Source: Pedobacter panaciterrae
Lineage (GTDB): Bacteria; Bacteroidota; Bacteroidia; Sphingobacteriales; Sphingobacteriaceae
NCBI RefSeq assembly: GCF_013204795.1
Contig: NZ_JABMKW010000008.1
Coordinates: 496,001 to 560,000, forward strand
Direction: 5' to 3'
Length of the DNA: 64,000 nt
Made by a program: the position numbers and the translations under genes. Positions 33,191-41,847 of this stretch are shown piece after piece. Below the pieces are notes generated by a model. That model did no database searches, was not told the origin of the DNA, and worked only from the letters and a program-made list of their open reading frames with translations. Numbering within the stretch: the first letter of the stretch is position 1; each line of letters begins with the position of its first letter.

Positions 33191-33661
33191 ATGAGCAGCG
33201 GTGCCTCAATAAACGTTTTGTATGTAGATGATGAACTTCATAACCTGAACTCTTTTAAAGCCGGGTTTAGGAGGTTATTTAATATTTTCACTGCTGAGTC
33301 TGCGTTAGAAGGAAGAAAAATTCTTGAGGCAGAGAATATTCATGTTATTATTACAGATCAAAGAATGCCAGTTATGACTGGCATCGAATTTTTGGAATCT
33401 ATTATACCTGATTTTCCTGATCCGATAAGGATTCTTCTGACAGGGTACGCAGATATAAATGCCGTTATTGACGCAATAAATAGAGGACAGGTTTATAAAT
33501 ATATTCAAAAACCCTGGATGGATGAAGATTTGAGGATCAATATAGAAAAAGCCTTTGAAATATATTCTTTAAGAAAAGAGAACAGGGAACTTACCCAGCA
33601 ACTGATATTAGCAAATAAGCAACTAGAATTTTTGCTAAGGCAAAATAATTTGCTGCCTTAA
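33191..33661 (+). CDS. Response regulator, REC plus coiled coil (paralogue)
   Basis: A 156-residue receiver, strikingly similar to the one at 32533, sharing VLYVDDE.HNLN.FKA.FRR and the DPIRILLTGYADINAVIDAI block. Phospho-acceptor Asp56 is in VIITDQRMP; the C-terminal coiled coil is ENRELTQQLILANKQLEFLL. A tandem duplication is the likely origin, with a 193-base gap between them that holds only AT-rich sequence. The T9SS-exported protein gene starts 19 bases after its stop, so this REC and the T9SS pair probably share a transcript. Confidence 0.9.
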   Translation: MSSGASINVLYVDDELHNLNSFKAGFRRLFNIFTAESALEGRKILEAENIHVIITDQRMPVMTGIEFLESIIPDFPDPIRILLTGYADINAVIDAINRGQVYKYIQKPWMDEDLRINIEKAFEIYSLRKENRELTQQLILANKQLEFLLRQNNLLP

Positions 33662-33680
33662 ATGTAAGAGCCGATCAATT

Positions 33681-35900
33681 ATGAGAATCTGGAGAATAAC
33701 TTTACTAACATTAATTCATCTCTCCTTTTTCTTAAGTATTCAGGCACAAAATATATCCAATGAAGGCACTGATTTTTGGTCAGTATTTCCTACACATGAT
33801 CCCGCATTTTACCTGGGGCTCCCAAAGCTCGCCAACAATACCATTTATGTGTCTTCAAAAAATAATTCAGAAGTAACAGTTACCTGTGGGGCTTGGAGTC
33901 AAACTAAGAAAATTATGGCCAACGTTGTTGAACCATTTCTTATTCCGAGAGCCGATGCATACGTCGATTTAAAAGACATAAATACCGTTAAAGTTCAAAA
34001 GGGAATACATATAACGGTCACAGCCGGCATGCCCAAAGTAGCCGTGTATTCACATATCTATGCGGGCAGGCGTTCTTCAGCATCTCTGATCCTTCCAACA
34101 GACGCGCTTGGACAACAGTATTTTTCAATGAATTATACTCAAAATGGCAATATAAACGATGGAGCAGGCAGAAATTACTTGGCAATTGTTGCAACTGAGC
34201 CAAATACAAAAATAATAATACATACAAGAGAGGGGAAAAGATCAGTTTCCTTTAATAATGCAGGAGAGGTTTATGAATATATGCCGCCTGACCAGCGAGA
34301 TTTAACCGGTACAATTGTTGAAATAGATCCACTTTCTCCTGACAACTGTAATAAACGATTTGCTGTTTTTTCTGGAAATACTTCAGTTTCTATTGGTAAG
34401 GGTAGTCCAGATGAAGATTCCAGAGACCCGCTATATCAGCAGTTATATCCGCCAACAAGCTGGGGTAAAAACTATAGTGTAGTTCCATTTAAAGATAGAA
34501 AATTCTTGTTAAGAATATTAGCGCAAGAAGATAACACCCGGGTAGACTTTAATGGTGGTACATTTATATTGAATAAAGGACAATTTTACGAGAGCCCTTC
34601 GTTGCTAATGGAATCATTGTTCATTAAGGCGAATAAGAAGATAAGTGTAGCACAATATTCTTTAAGTCAAATCTGGTCATCTGCAACAAATCTTGAAATG
34701 TTGAGCGATCCTGATATGGTATTGCTTAATCCGATAGAATTTAATGTTAAGGCTATCACACTATTCTCATCTACAAAAGAGCGCATCTCTGAGCGCTATA
34801 TTAACGTGAGTATGAAAACCTCAGTAACATCAACTTTTAAAATTGATGGAGCCGCTCCGGAAAATGGCACATGGTCAGTAATACCATCCAATCCTGAGTA
34901 TTCATGCATACAGATAAGAATTAGTAATGTAAGTTCAACATTGACCGCCAACGATGGATTTAATGCTATTGCTTACGGCTTTGGCGAAAAAGAATCTTAT
35001 TCGTATTCTGCTGGAACAAACCTAGCGGCCGACAATTATCTTTTGATTCATAATCAGTTAACCAATACGGATTCAAAAAATGCTTGTGTTGGTCAAAAAT
35101 CAAATTTTAAAATTGTGTTACCCTATAAGGCGCTAAGCATAACGTGGGATTTAGAGGGGTATTCTCCAATAGATTACACACCAGAACCTCAAATAATACC
35201 TACTCCAGATGGTCCTTCCTATGCATACTTATACAACAGGGATTTCATCTTTGATGAGTTAGGGAAATTGAAAATGCAGATCACGGCTGTAAGACCAAAT
35301 GAAAATAATTGTTTAAGTGCTGAAATCGAATATGATTTTGACTTTGATATAAATCCCGTTCCTACGCCCATTATAAGTCTGGATCCAGAGGGGTTTGTAG
35401 ATTCCTTGATTAGTTTTACAGATCTAAGCAATTCTAACTTAACAGATAAACCCCTGAATAAGTGGTTGTGGGACTTCGGCGATGATCAGGTATCAACAGC
35501 ACAGAATCCAACTCATATCTATCGAAAACCTGGTGATTTTACCGTTAGGTTTTTTACAGGAAGAGATGACGGATGCATGTCTGAAGTGATTACAAAAGTT
35601 ATACGTATCCGGACTAAAATAAATTATGATTCAACGGATATATGTCCTCCAAATGCTTTTAGTCCTAATGATGATAAAATAAATGATACCTGGATTATTG
35701 ATGCTATTGAAACTTACCCTGATGTTACAGTAGAGGTTTTTACTCGTTACGGAGCGCGAGTTTTTTTTAGCAGCGGGTATAGTGTACCTTTCGATGGAAA
35801 ATTTAAAGGTGAAGCCTTGCCTGTGGGAACTTATTATTATATTATCGATCCAAACAATGGCACAAAAAGAGTAACAGGAGCTTTAACATTATTGAAATAA
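33681..35900 (+). CDS. T9SS-exported protein with IgGFc-like, PKD and type B sorting domains
   Basis: A 739-residue secreted protein. A signal peptide (RIWRITLLTLIHLSFFLSIQ, then AQN) precedes an IgGFc-binding-like N-terminal domain beginning EGTDFWSVFPTHDP. A PKD domain follows near residues 580-640 (WLWDFGDDQVSTAQNPTHIY). The C-terminus (CPPNAFSPNDDKINDTWII ... VEVFTRYGARVFFSS ... GALTLLK) is a type B T9SS sorting (gliding-motility CHU_C-like) domain, which directs outer-membrane translocation and surface attachment. It is followed after one base by a PorP/SprF gene, the usual partner arrangement. Confidence 0.88.
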   Translation: MRIWRITLLTLIHLSFFLSIQAQNISNEGTDFWSVFPTHDPAFYLGLPKLANNTIYVSSKNNSEVTVTCGAWSQTKKIMANVVEPFLIPRADAYVDLKDINTVKVQKGIHITVTAGMPKVAVYSHIYAGRRSSASLILPTDALGQQYFSMNYTQNGNINDGAGRNYLAIVATEPNTKIIIHTREGKRSVSFNNAGEVYEYMPPDQRDLTGTIVEIDPLSPDNCNKRFAVFSGNTSVSIGKGSPDEDSRDPLYQQLYPPTSWGKNYSVVPFKDRKFLLRILAQEDNTRVDFNGGTFILNKGQFYESPSLLMESLFIKANKKISVAQYSLSQIWSSATNLEMLSDPDMVLLNPIEFNVKAITLFSSTKERISERYINVSMKTSVTSTFKIDGAAPENGTWSVIPSNPEYSCIQIRISNVSSTLTANDGFNAIAYGFGEKESYSYSAGTNLAADNYLLIHNQLTNTDSKNACVGQKSNFKIVLPYKALSITWDLEGYSPIDYTPEPQIIPTPDGPSYAYLYNRDFIFDELGKLKMQITAVRPNENNCLSAEIEYDFDFDINPVPTPIISLDPEGFVDSLISFTDLSNSNLTDKPLNKWLWDFGDDQVSTAQNPTHIYRKPGDFTVRFFTGRDDGCMSEVITKVIRIRTKINYDSTDICPPNAFSPNDDKINDTWIIDAIETYPDVTVEVFTRYGARVFFSSGYSVPFDGKFKGEALPVGTYYYIIDPNNGTKRVTGALTLLK

Positions 35901-35901
35901 C

Positions 35902-36918
35902 GTGAGAAAAAATATATACCTTATTCTGGCACTTGTATCACTAAATGTTGTGGCATTAGCGCAACAAAGGCCTCAGTATACCCAGTATATTTTTAACAAT
36001 TACCTGTTGAATCCGGCCATTAGTGGTATTGAAAACTATACCGACATAAAAGTTGGTTATAGAAAACAGTGGGTTGGTATAAATGATGCACCTCAAACTT
36101 CATTTGTTTCAGTGAACTGGAAGCTTGGCGATGATTATTTATGGAGAAATCCGCTATCCTTGCCTGATAAGGGAGACAACCCGATGAGCAGGAATTATAT
36201 GCAAAATTATACTGCTTCACCTTCACACCACGGGATGGGAATAATCGCCGTATTGGATGAAGTTGGGCCAATATCGAGATTAGATGCCAATATTACATAT
36301 GCCTATCACCTGCAAATGGCCAATCAGTTAAATCTTTCGGTGGGTGTTGCTGCCGGATTAACAAGGATAGGGTTCGATTCGGGCTCATTGCAGTTTCATG
36401 ATGGAGAAATAGAACCAGCAACCAGGAATGCCATTGAAAGTCAGGTTAAGCCAGATTTGGGACTTGGAATTTGGTTATATGGAGCCAGATTTTTTGCAGG
36501 TGCATCGGCGCAGCAAATCTTATCTCAGAAGTTAAAATTTGTGAATGATCCTGGATTCAATCTTGGAAAGGAAGTTCCGCACTTTTTTGTTACCACCGGA
36601 TATAGATTTTTTGTCTCAGAAGAGATATCTGCAACTCCTTCTGTGATGTTCAAAAAAGTAAGCCCTACACCGGTATCAATAGATGTAAATATGAAACTGT
36701 CCTTTAAAGACCGATTTTGGATAGGGGGGAGTTATCGTAAAGACGACTCATTTGCCGCATTGGCCGGGGTGAATATTAGCAAACTGATTAACCTTACCTA
36801 TTCTTACGATTTTGTTACTTCGGATCTGAATCGTGTTACGAATGGAAGCCACGAAATTGTTTTAGGATTCCAACTCAATAATGTGTACGAAGTGTTTAGC
36901 ACCACAAAAATGTGGTAA
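35902..36918 (+). CDS. PorP/SprF family type IX secretion membrane protein
   Basis: A 338-residue outer-membrane beta-barrel protein of the PorP/SprF family: signal peptide (RKNIYLILALVSLNVVALAQ), then the conserved RPQYTQYIFNNYLLNPAISG start and a barrel with many aromatic-ended strands. SprF-type proteins help type B substrates anchor at the cell surface. It starts with GTG one base after the stop of the T9SS substrate gene, so they are translationally linked. The SprF is likely dedicated to that upstream substrate. Confidence 0.9.
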   Translation: MRKNIYLILALVSLNVVALAQQRPQYTQYIFNNYLLNPAISGIENYTDIKVGYRKQWVGINDAPQTSFVSVNWKLGDDYLWRNPLSLPDKGDNPMSRNYMQNYTASPSHHGMGIIAVLDEVGPISRLDANITYAYHLQMANQLNLSVGVAAGLTRIGFDSGSLQFHDGEIEPATRNAIESQVKPDLGLGIWLYGARFFAGASAQQILSQKLKFVNDPGFNLGKEVPHFFVTTGYRFFVSEEISATPSVMFKKVSPTPVSIDVNMKLSFKDRFWIGGSYRKDDSFAALAGVNISKLINLTYSYDFVTSDLNRVTNGSHEIVLGFQLNNVYEVFSTTKMW

Positions 36919-36926
36919 ATCAAATA

Positions 36927-38399
36927 TTAAAGCTCTTTTCTAAGGCGGGCCACAGGAATATTCATTTGTTCCCTATATTTAGCTACAGTTCTGCGGGCAA
37001 TATTGTACCCTCTGTCTTTTAGTATCTCTGTGAGCTTTTCATCTGCAAGTGGTTTGCGTTTATCCTCATTGCCGATGCAGTCTTCAAGGATTTTCTTAAC
37101 TTCTTTATTAGAAACCTCTTCACCACTTTCTGTTTGTATGGCTTCAGAAAAGAACGATTTCAATAGAAAAGTACCAAATTCGGTTTGAACATATTTAGAA
37201 TTAGCAACCCTCGAAACCGTAGAGATATCCATATCTATTTTATCTGCAATATCTTTTAAGATCATTGGGCGCATTTTACGCTCATCTCCGGTAAGAAGGT
37301 ATTCGTATTGATATTGCATAATAGCATTCATGGTTTTAAGCAAAGTCTGCTGCCTTTGCTTAATGGCATCGATGAACCATTTTGCCGAGTCCAGTTTTTG
37401 TTTTACAAATTGAACCGCTTCCTTCATCTTTTTATCTTTCTGGGCTGCTTTATCGTAATGATCAAACATGTCAATATAGGAGCGGCTAACCCTTAATTCC
37501 GGTGCATTCTTTGAATTGAGCGTAAGAATTAAGATACCATCATTATTTGATACATGAAAATCGGGAATTACCTGTAATTGTTTTGTTGTTACCTGATTAG
37601 AATCGCCAGGCTTAGGGTTGAGCCGTAATATTTCGGCAATAATCTCCTTAAGATCTTCACTGCTTAAACCTAAAGATTTTTCAAGTTTATCGTAATGCTT
37701 TTTGGTAAACTCGTCAAGATAATTTTCAACAATTTCAATAGCCTTTAAAATAATTGGGTTACTAGGGTCTTTCCGTTTCAACTGAAGGGTTAAGCACTCC
37801 TGCAAATCTCTGGCCGCAATACCCGGAGGATCAAATGCCTGAATAACCTTAAGCATTTCAAAAACATCTTCTTCTTCAACCATTACATTTTGAGAGAATG
37901 CAAGGTCATCAATCATTGAAGTAATTGGGCGGCGTAAATAACCGTCGTCATCCAGGCTTCCTATAATTTGTTTACCAATAATAAAGTCCTGATCTGATAA
38001 AGGAACAAGATCCAGTTGTTCCTGAAGGCTTTCAAAAAAGGTACTTTCAATCGCAATTGGAGTTTCCTTTTTCTCTTCATCGTCATCATTGTTATTGTAC
38101 GATGTACTGTAATCATTTACACTATCGTCCTGCAAATAGTCATCTACATTAAATTCATCAACACTTTCTTCCTTTGCTCCGGCATCAAAATCATCCGGTG
38201 CATCATTTAAATCATCATACTCACTTTTAGGTTCTTCTGCAATCATTAGACTTGGATCTTCCAATGCAGGATTTTCTTCCAATTCTTCTTTAATACGTGT
38301 ATCTAAAGCAACGGTTGGTACCTGCAGCAATTTTATAAACTGAATTTGCTGAGGCGATAATTTTTGAAGGAGTTTTTGTTGTAAATGTTGTTTAAGCAT
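36927..38399 (-). CDS. rpoN: RNA polymerase sigma-54 factor
   Basis: A 490-residue sigma-54: a Gln-rich region I (MLKQHLQQKLLQKLSPQQIQ), an acidic region II, the core-binding domain (LVPLSDQDFIIGKQIIGSLD ..YLRRPI, AFDPPGIAARDLQECL), and a C-terminal HTH and RpoN box (ARRTVAKYREQM). Sigma-54 needs an AAA+ activator to open promoters; none is in this window. Start is set at ATG 38399, because the first 16 codons of the longer frame are not part of the family. The gene is convergent with sprF and lies alone. Confidence 0.95.
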   Translation of the reverse strand: MLKQHLQQKLLQKLSPQQIQFIKLLQVPTVALDTRIKEELEENPALEDPSLMIAEEPKSEYDDLNDAPDDFDAGAKEESVDEFNVDDYLQDDSVNDYSTSYNNNDDDEEKKETPIAIESTFFESLQEQLDLVPLSDQDFIIGKQIIGSLDDDGYLRRPITSMIDDLAFSQNVMVEEEDVFEMLKVIQAFDPPGIAARDLQECLTLQLKRKDPSNPIILKAIEIVENYLDEFTKKHYDKLEKSLGLSSEDLKEIIAEILRLNPKPGDSNQVTTKQLQVIPDFHVSNNDGILILTLNSKNAPELRVSRSYIDMFDHYDKAAQKDKKMKEAVQFVKQKLDSAKWFIDAIKQRQQTLLKTMNAIMQYQYEYLLTGDERKMRPMILKDIADKIDMDISTVSRVANSKYVQTEFGTFLLKSFFSEAIQTESGEEVSNKEVKKILEDCIGNEDKRKPLADEKLTEILKDRGYNIARRTVAKYREQMNIPVARLRKEL

Positions 38400-38720
38400 A
38401 GAGTAAGTGGCCCGGTAATTTAATATACCTGTTTCAAAAATACGCATTTCGTTTATATAATAGCAATTGCCACAATTATATTATAGAAAATACCTGATAA
38501 ACAGAGCGAAATATATCAACCGTTTTTAGCGAAATATTTCATCGACATTACAAATATCTATTCCCCTTTGACGATGATTTTATATAAATGTTTTTTTATG
38601 ATTAATGTAATTAATTTTAATGATAATTTGGCGCAAATATACGTTGAAAAGGTTTTGAAATAGCTAGAAAAAAGGGTTATGCGTGAATAAAAATTGGGTG
38701 GTCCAGGTCATTCAGCCCTC

Positions 38721-38778
38721 GTACCACTCCGGTTCTGTTTTTGTTCGGCTCTGGTCGAACGAGGTCCGAACAAGGTAC
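38721..38778. repeat. Nested inverted repeat
   Basis: TTGTTCGG (38741-38748) pairs with CCGAACAA (38766-38773), flanked by GTACC (38721-38725) and GGTAC (38774-38778). The arms are G+C-richer than the surroundings, so a structured RNA or a REP-like element are both possible. No T-run follows on either strand. Confidence 0.5.
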
Positions 38779-38919
38779 CTATTAAAGTGCTGCAAAAACC
38801 GACTATATTACAGGCCCCAGTCAGCGCCCTTTCCAAATCTGAAACTAAACCAAAATTCATCCAATTTTTGGTAATCAATTGTATGGATTTACGATCAATT
38901 GATTTCATACGATTAAATA

Positions 38920-38966
38920 TATTATAAATAAGAATATAATGCAACATTGTATTCTTATTTATAATA
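38920..38966. repeat. 47-bp near-perfect palindrome
   Basis: TATTATAAATAAGAATA (38920-38936) pairs exactly with TATTCTTATTTATAATA (38950-38966). After one T/G position the pairing continues AATG/CATT around a CAA loop. The total stem is 22 positions with one wobble. It is almost pure A+T and lacks a terminator T-run, so it is more likely a cruciform-forming site or relic than a normal terminator. Confidence 0.75.
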
Positions 38967-38998
38967 CTTACTATCTCAAAATTTGTACTTAAAACAAA

Positions 38999-39408
38999 TC
39001 ACGAAAGTTTGAGCGCCGCTTCACGCTTATGTTCCGCTAATACATAATAAGTGAAAGTTTTTCCCACCATAGCCATTGCTTTAAGTTTTGTTTCAAAAAA
39101 AACATAAAAACTCTTAGAGCAGGTGGTCGCAACTTTAAGATGAAAATCATATTGTCCGGCGATCTGAGAACATTCCATTACCTCTTCGAAAGTGTTTATT
39201 TGCTGAAAGAAATTGTAAGCTGCCAGTGATGAATGGTCATTGAGTCTAACAAGTATATACGCCAATTCAATCTTATGGAGTTTTGTGTAATCGAGCAATA
39301 GTACAGATGCTTTTACAAAACCTCCCTTTTTAATAGTTTGATTCTTTCATGTGTCGCTGATTCCGATTTATGAATTTTATGAGCTATTTGCTTTATTGGC
39401 GGAGCCAT
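38999..39408 (-). pseudogene. Lrp/AsnC-type regulator, frameshifted and N-truncated
   Basis: The minus-strand frame at 39298-38999 is only the C-terminal ligand-binding (RAM) half of an Lrp/AsnC protein (ELAYILVRLN, ...VMECSQIAGQYDFHLKV..., TFTYYVLAEH). Reading upstream, ATG at 39408 opens another frame giving MAPPIKQIAHKIHKSESATH then ERIKLLKRE, the helix-turn-helix, but it hits TAA. The two halves join in sense (..LKREGFVKASV..) if one G is added near 39321-39326, so there is a one-base deletion. The first helix of the HTH is also missing. It is a relic unless this base is a sequencing error. Intact Lrp family member present at 55708. Confidence 0.75.
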
Positions 39409-39515
39409 GGTGGATGTCTGTCATAGGGGTGCCAATAACAGGTTAAATTTAGGCTAGAAAATGGCTTGGCCTGGATGGGCGGCCGTTTTTTTTTGAATTT
39501 CTTCAAAAACAATTC

Positions 39516-39546
39516 TTTGATATCTATGTTTAATTTTCTAATTTTA
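39516..39546 (+). promoter_or_regulatory. Promoter of mscL
   Basis: TTTG at 39516-39519 and TAATTTTA at 39539-39546 have a 19-nt spacer, matching TTTG-N19-21-TAnnTTTG at all but one -7 base. The ATG of mscL follows 22 bases later. Confidence 0.55.
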
Positions 39547-39568
39547 GATAAAACAAAACTAAACTATT

Positions 39569-39997
39569 ATGGGGTTTGTAAAAGAATTTAAAGAGTTTGC
39601 CATCAAAGGCAGCGTGATGGATCTCGCAGTCGGTGTAATTATCGGTGGTGCTTTTGGTAAGATCATAGACAGTGTTGTTAATGACCTTATCATGCCGTTA
39701 ATTTCAACAATAGTCGGCTCGGTTGATTTTAGTAATATGTATGTAGTACTAAAAGGAACTGTTTCCGAAGGAATGGCACTTGTTGATGCAAGAAAAGTTC
39801 CTGGAGCTGTTGTTTTTGCTTACGGTAATTTCATTACAGTAGCTATTAACTTCATATTACTTGCATTAGCGGTATTTATGCTTGTAAAAGGGATTAATTC
39901 AATGAAACGCAAACAAGAGGCAGTTGCAGCCGCACCTGCAGGTCCTACTAAAGAAGAAGTTCTACTTACTGAAATCAGAGATTTACTGAAAAAGTAA
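39569..39997 (+). CDS. mscL: Large-conductance mechanosensitive channel
   Basis: A 142-residue MscL. The start (MGFVKEFKEFAIKGSVMDLA) and TM1 VGVIIGGAFGKIIDSVVND, including the Gly/Ala-rich pore helix, are diagnostic. A periplasmic loop and TM2 (NFITVAINFILLALAVFMLV) follow, then a cytoplasmic helix TKEEVLLTEIRDLLKK. The channel is homopentameric in the inner membrane and opens at high membrane tension to release osmolytes in osmotic down-shock. Length is typical. Single gene with its own promoter (39516-39546); convergent with the ChaN-like gene two bases away. Confidence 0.95.
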   Translation: MGFVKEFKEFAIKGSVMDLAVGVIIGGAFGKIIDSVVNDLIMPLISTIVGSVDFSNMYVVLKGTVSEGMALVDARKVPGAVVFAYGNFITVAINFILLALAVFMLVKGINSMKRKQEAVAAAPAGPTKEEVLLTEIRDLLKK

Positions 39998-39998
39998 A

Positions 39999-40865
39999 TT
40001 AAAAGCTCTTTTTGACACCTGGGTCGGTTATAATAATATAATCACCCAGGTGTTTGTGTTTTTCCCATTCCGGGTTGTTAAAATCTGCCGAAGGGAAACA
40101 CGACAAATTCGAAATGGTAAGTTTCTTCGAAGTACTTTTTAATTTTGCAAGCGTACCCAATCTTTCGTCACTATGAAAGCGGCCATTGAGCTGTAATATC
40201 TTTGTACCCTTATGTTTCTTTATATATCTGACAATAGACCAAGCCATTGTAGCATCCCAAAAATTCTGAGTCTGGTATATTTTCATGCTACCCATATTAT
40301 GGCCGCCAAGTTCTTTTATAAATTTATTGTAATAGCTTCCGGTTGCTGTGTCTATAGGTAGTGGGGGTAAATAAGCTTTCGACTCTTTAGGAAGGGTATT
40401 TAAAACATTGAGCCCTGATTTACTAACCATATTGCTATATCTTGCAGCTCCATTAGCTCCAATTACATCTATTTTGTTGGCTTTTGCATATTCAATAAGG
40501 GGGCTGTAGTCCTTATAGTTGTTCCATGCCCTAGCTTCTTTCGTGAAATTTTTTTCAGAGATATAACCTCCTAGATATTCATTTATCACGGGCTGTACAT
40601 CGGTATGAAACATTTCCATAGAAAGAGCAGTTTTGGGATATGCAAGATGGATCTGTTTAAGAATTTCAAGCTCCAATGTGTGACCTACAGAATCATTGTG
40701 CTCTTCACCAAAAAATAAAACATCTGTTTTGTTTAGATTTTGGATCAATTCATTTACAGAGATAACTTTTCGATTTTTAACATCATAAATTTTATACTGC
40801 CGCGAAGTTTGCGCTAAAATAAATAAGGGCAGGCATATGCAAATAATAGTAAGGAGATGTTTCAT
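39999..40865 (-). CDS. ChaN-family haem-binding lipoprotein-like protein
   Basis: A 288-residue exported protein with signal peptide (KHLLTIICICLPLFILAQTS; the Cys residues before Leu-Pro are not a standard lipobox). The body belongs to the ChaN/EreA-like fold: VLFFGEEHNDSVGHTLELEI with the conserved E and H residues, an AYPKTALSMEMFH segment, and TKILQLNGRFHSDERLGTLA, a typical late motif. The Campylobacter ChaN binds haem for iron uptake; this protein may do likewise. A TACTTTTG box (complement of 40870-40877) lies just upstream. Confidence 0.85.
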   Translation of the reverse strand: MKHLLTIICICLPLFILAQTSRQYKIYDVKNRKVISVNELIQNLNKTDVLFFGEEHNDSVGHTLELEILKQIHLAYPKTALSMEMFHTDVQPVINEYLGGYISEKNFTKEARAWNNYKDYSPLIEYAKANKIDVIGANGAARYSNMVSKSGLNVLNTLPKESKAYLPPLPIDTATGSYYNKFIKELGGHNMGSMKIYQTQNFWDATMAWSIVRYIKKHKGTKILQLNGRFHSDERLGTLAKLKSTSKKLTISNLSCFPSADFNNPEWEKHKHLGDYIIITDPGVKKSF

Positions 40866-41062
40866 GTGTCAAAAGTAAGGGATATTTTCACCGATTAAAA
40901 ATGCACGTTTACCGATCTTTGGCGTAGATATAAATCATTAATGTTGGCTAATGGGATGGTTCTATATACATTTGATCTAGTACATTATATTAAAAGTTAA
41001 ATAGAGCATAAAATTCATAAAGATTTTAATAGACTTTATTGAATTATATAAAATATACAGAA

Positions 41063-41836
41063 ATGGAAAAATTTACGAACAACAACAGTTCTAGCAGATT
41101 ATGGAGTGGGTTGATAATATTAGGTGTAGGTCTGGTGTTCTTTTTAAGGAATTTTGGCATCGATATTCCTCATTGGGTTATCAGCTGGCATACCTTGTTG
41201 ATTGTAATCGGCTTGCTGGTTGGTTATAAGAGGAACTTTAACGGTGGTGGATGGATGATAATGGTGTTGGTAGGAGGGTTTTTTACACTTGAAGACATTG
41301 GAGAATTTGACTTGTCCAAATACTATTTTGCTATTGCATTTATTATTCTTGGTTTGTACATGATTTTTAAACCCAAAAGAACTGAATGGGATAAAGAGAG
41401 GTGGAGAAAAAGATGGAATAAAAGACATCCACGTTTCAGAAACTTTGATGAAGCTGTGAATACAGATGAAACGAAAGAATATAGCGATATAGATAAAGAT
41501 GATATTCTTGATTCCGTGAATGTGTTTGGAGGCAGCCATCAAAATGTATTCTCAAAGAATTTTAAAGGAGGGGATGTGATCGCGATTTTTGGTGGCTCGG
41601 ATATCAACTTAACGCAAGCTGATTTTGAAGGCACAATAATTCTGGAGGTGGTTGCAATATTTGGAGGATTAAAGATCGTGATTCCACCAAGTTGGGAAGT
41701 GAAATCTGAAGTTACCGCCATTTTTGGTGGTATGGATGATAAGAGAGCAATGGGTCAGGTGATAGACGGGCCAAGAAAAATAATAATTATTAAGGGGGTG
41801 GCATTATTTGGCGGGGTGGATATTAGAAACTTTTAA
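41063..41836 (+). CDS. LiaF-like membrane protein (DUF5668 plus LiaF C-terminal domain)
   Basis: A 257-residue protein. Residues about 10-110 hold four predicted helices (LWSGLIILGVGLVFFLRNFG, WHTLLIVIGLLVGYK, GWMIMVLVGGFFTLED, YYFAIAFIILGLYMIF). The C-terminal domain (DSVNVFGGSHQNVFSKNFKG, then repeated AIFGG turns: FGGSDINL, FGGLKIVIPP, FGGMDD, FGGVDIRNF) is the LiaF-like beta-helix domain of cell-envelope stress modulators. Start ATG 41063; the TTG at 41039 is less likely. It leads an operon with DUF4288, LytS-type kinase and LytTR regulator, which supports a role as membrane-stress input. Confidence 0.88.
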   Translation: MEKFTNNNSSSRLWSGLIILGVGLVFFLRNFGIDIPHWVISWHTLLIVIGLLVGYKRNFNGGGWMIMVLVGGFFTLEDIGEFDLSKYYFAIAFIILGLYMIFKPKRTEWDKERWRKRWNKRHPRFRNFDEAVNTDETKEYSDIDKDDILDSVNVFGGSHQNVFSKNFKGGDVIAIFGGSDINLTQADFEGTIILEVVAIFGGLKIVIPPSWEVKSEVTAIFGGMDDKRAMGQVIDGPRKIIIIKGVALFGGVDIRNF

Positions 41837-41847
41837 AACCCTATGTT

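Larger units (their letters stand above)
38400..38998. other. Gene-free stretch with two inverted-repeat structures
   Basis: No gene is supported between rpoN and the Lrp relic. Two short overlapping plus-strand frames of 63 and 77 codons (38683-38927) lack any recognisable protein feature. The stretch contains a nested inverted repeat (38721-38778) and a long near-perfect palindrome (38920-38966), listed separately. The remainder is AT-rich and shows nothing more. Confidence 0.6.

Noticed and set aside
38683..38927. Two overlapping short plus-strand frames
   Set aside because: No recognisable protein features; they overlap the nested inverted repeat and lack a promoter.
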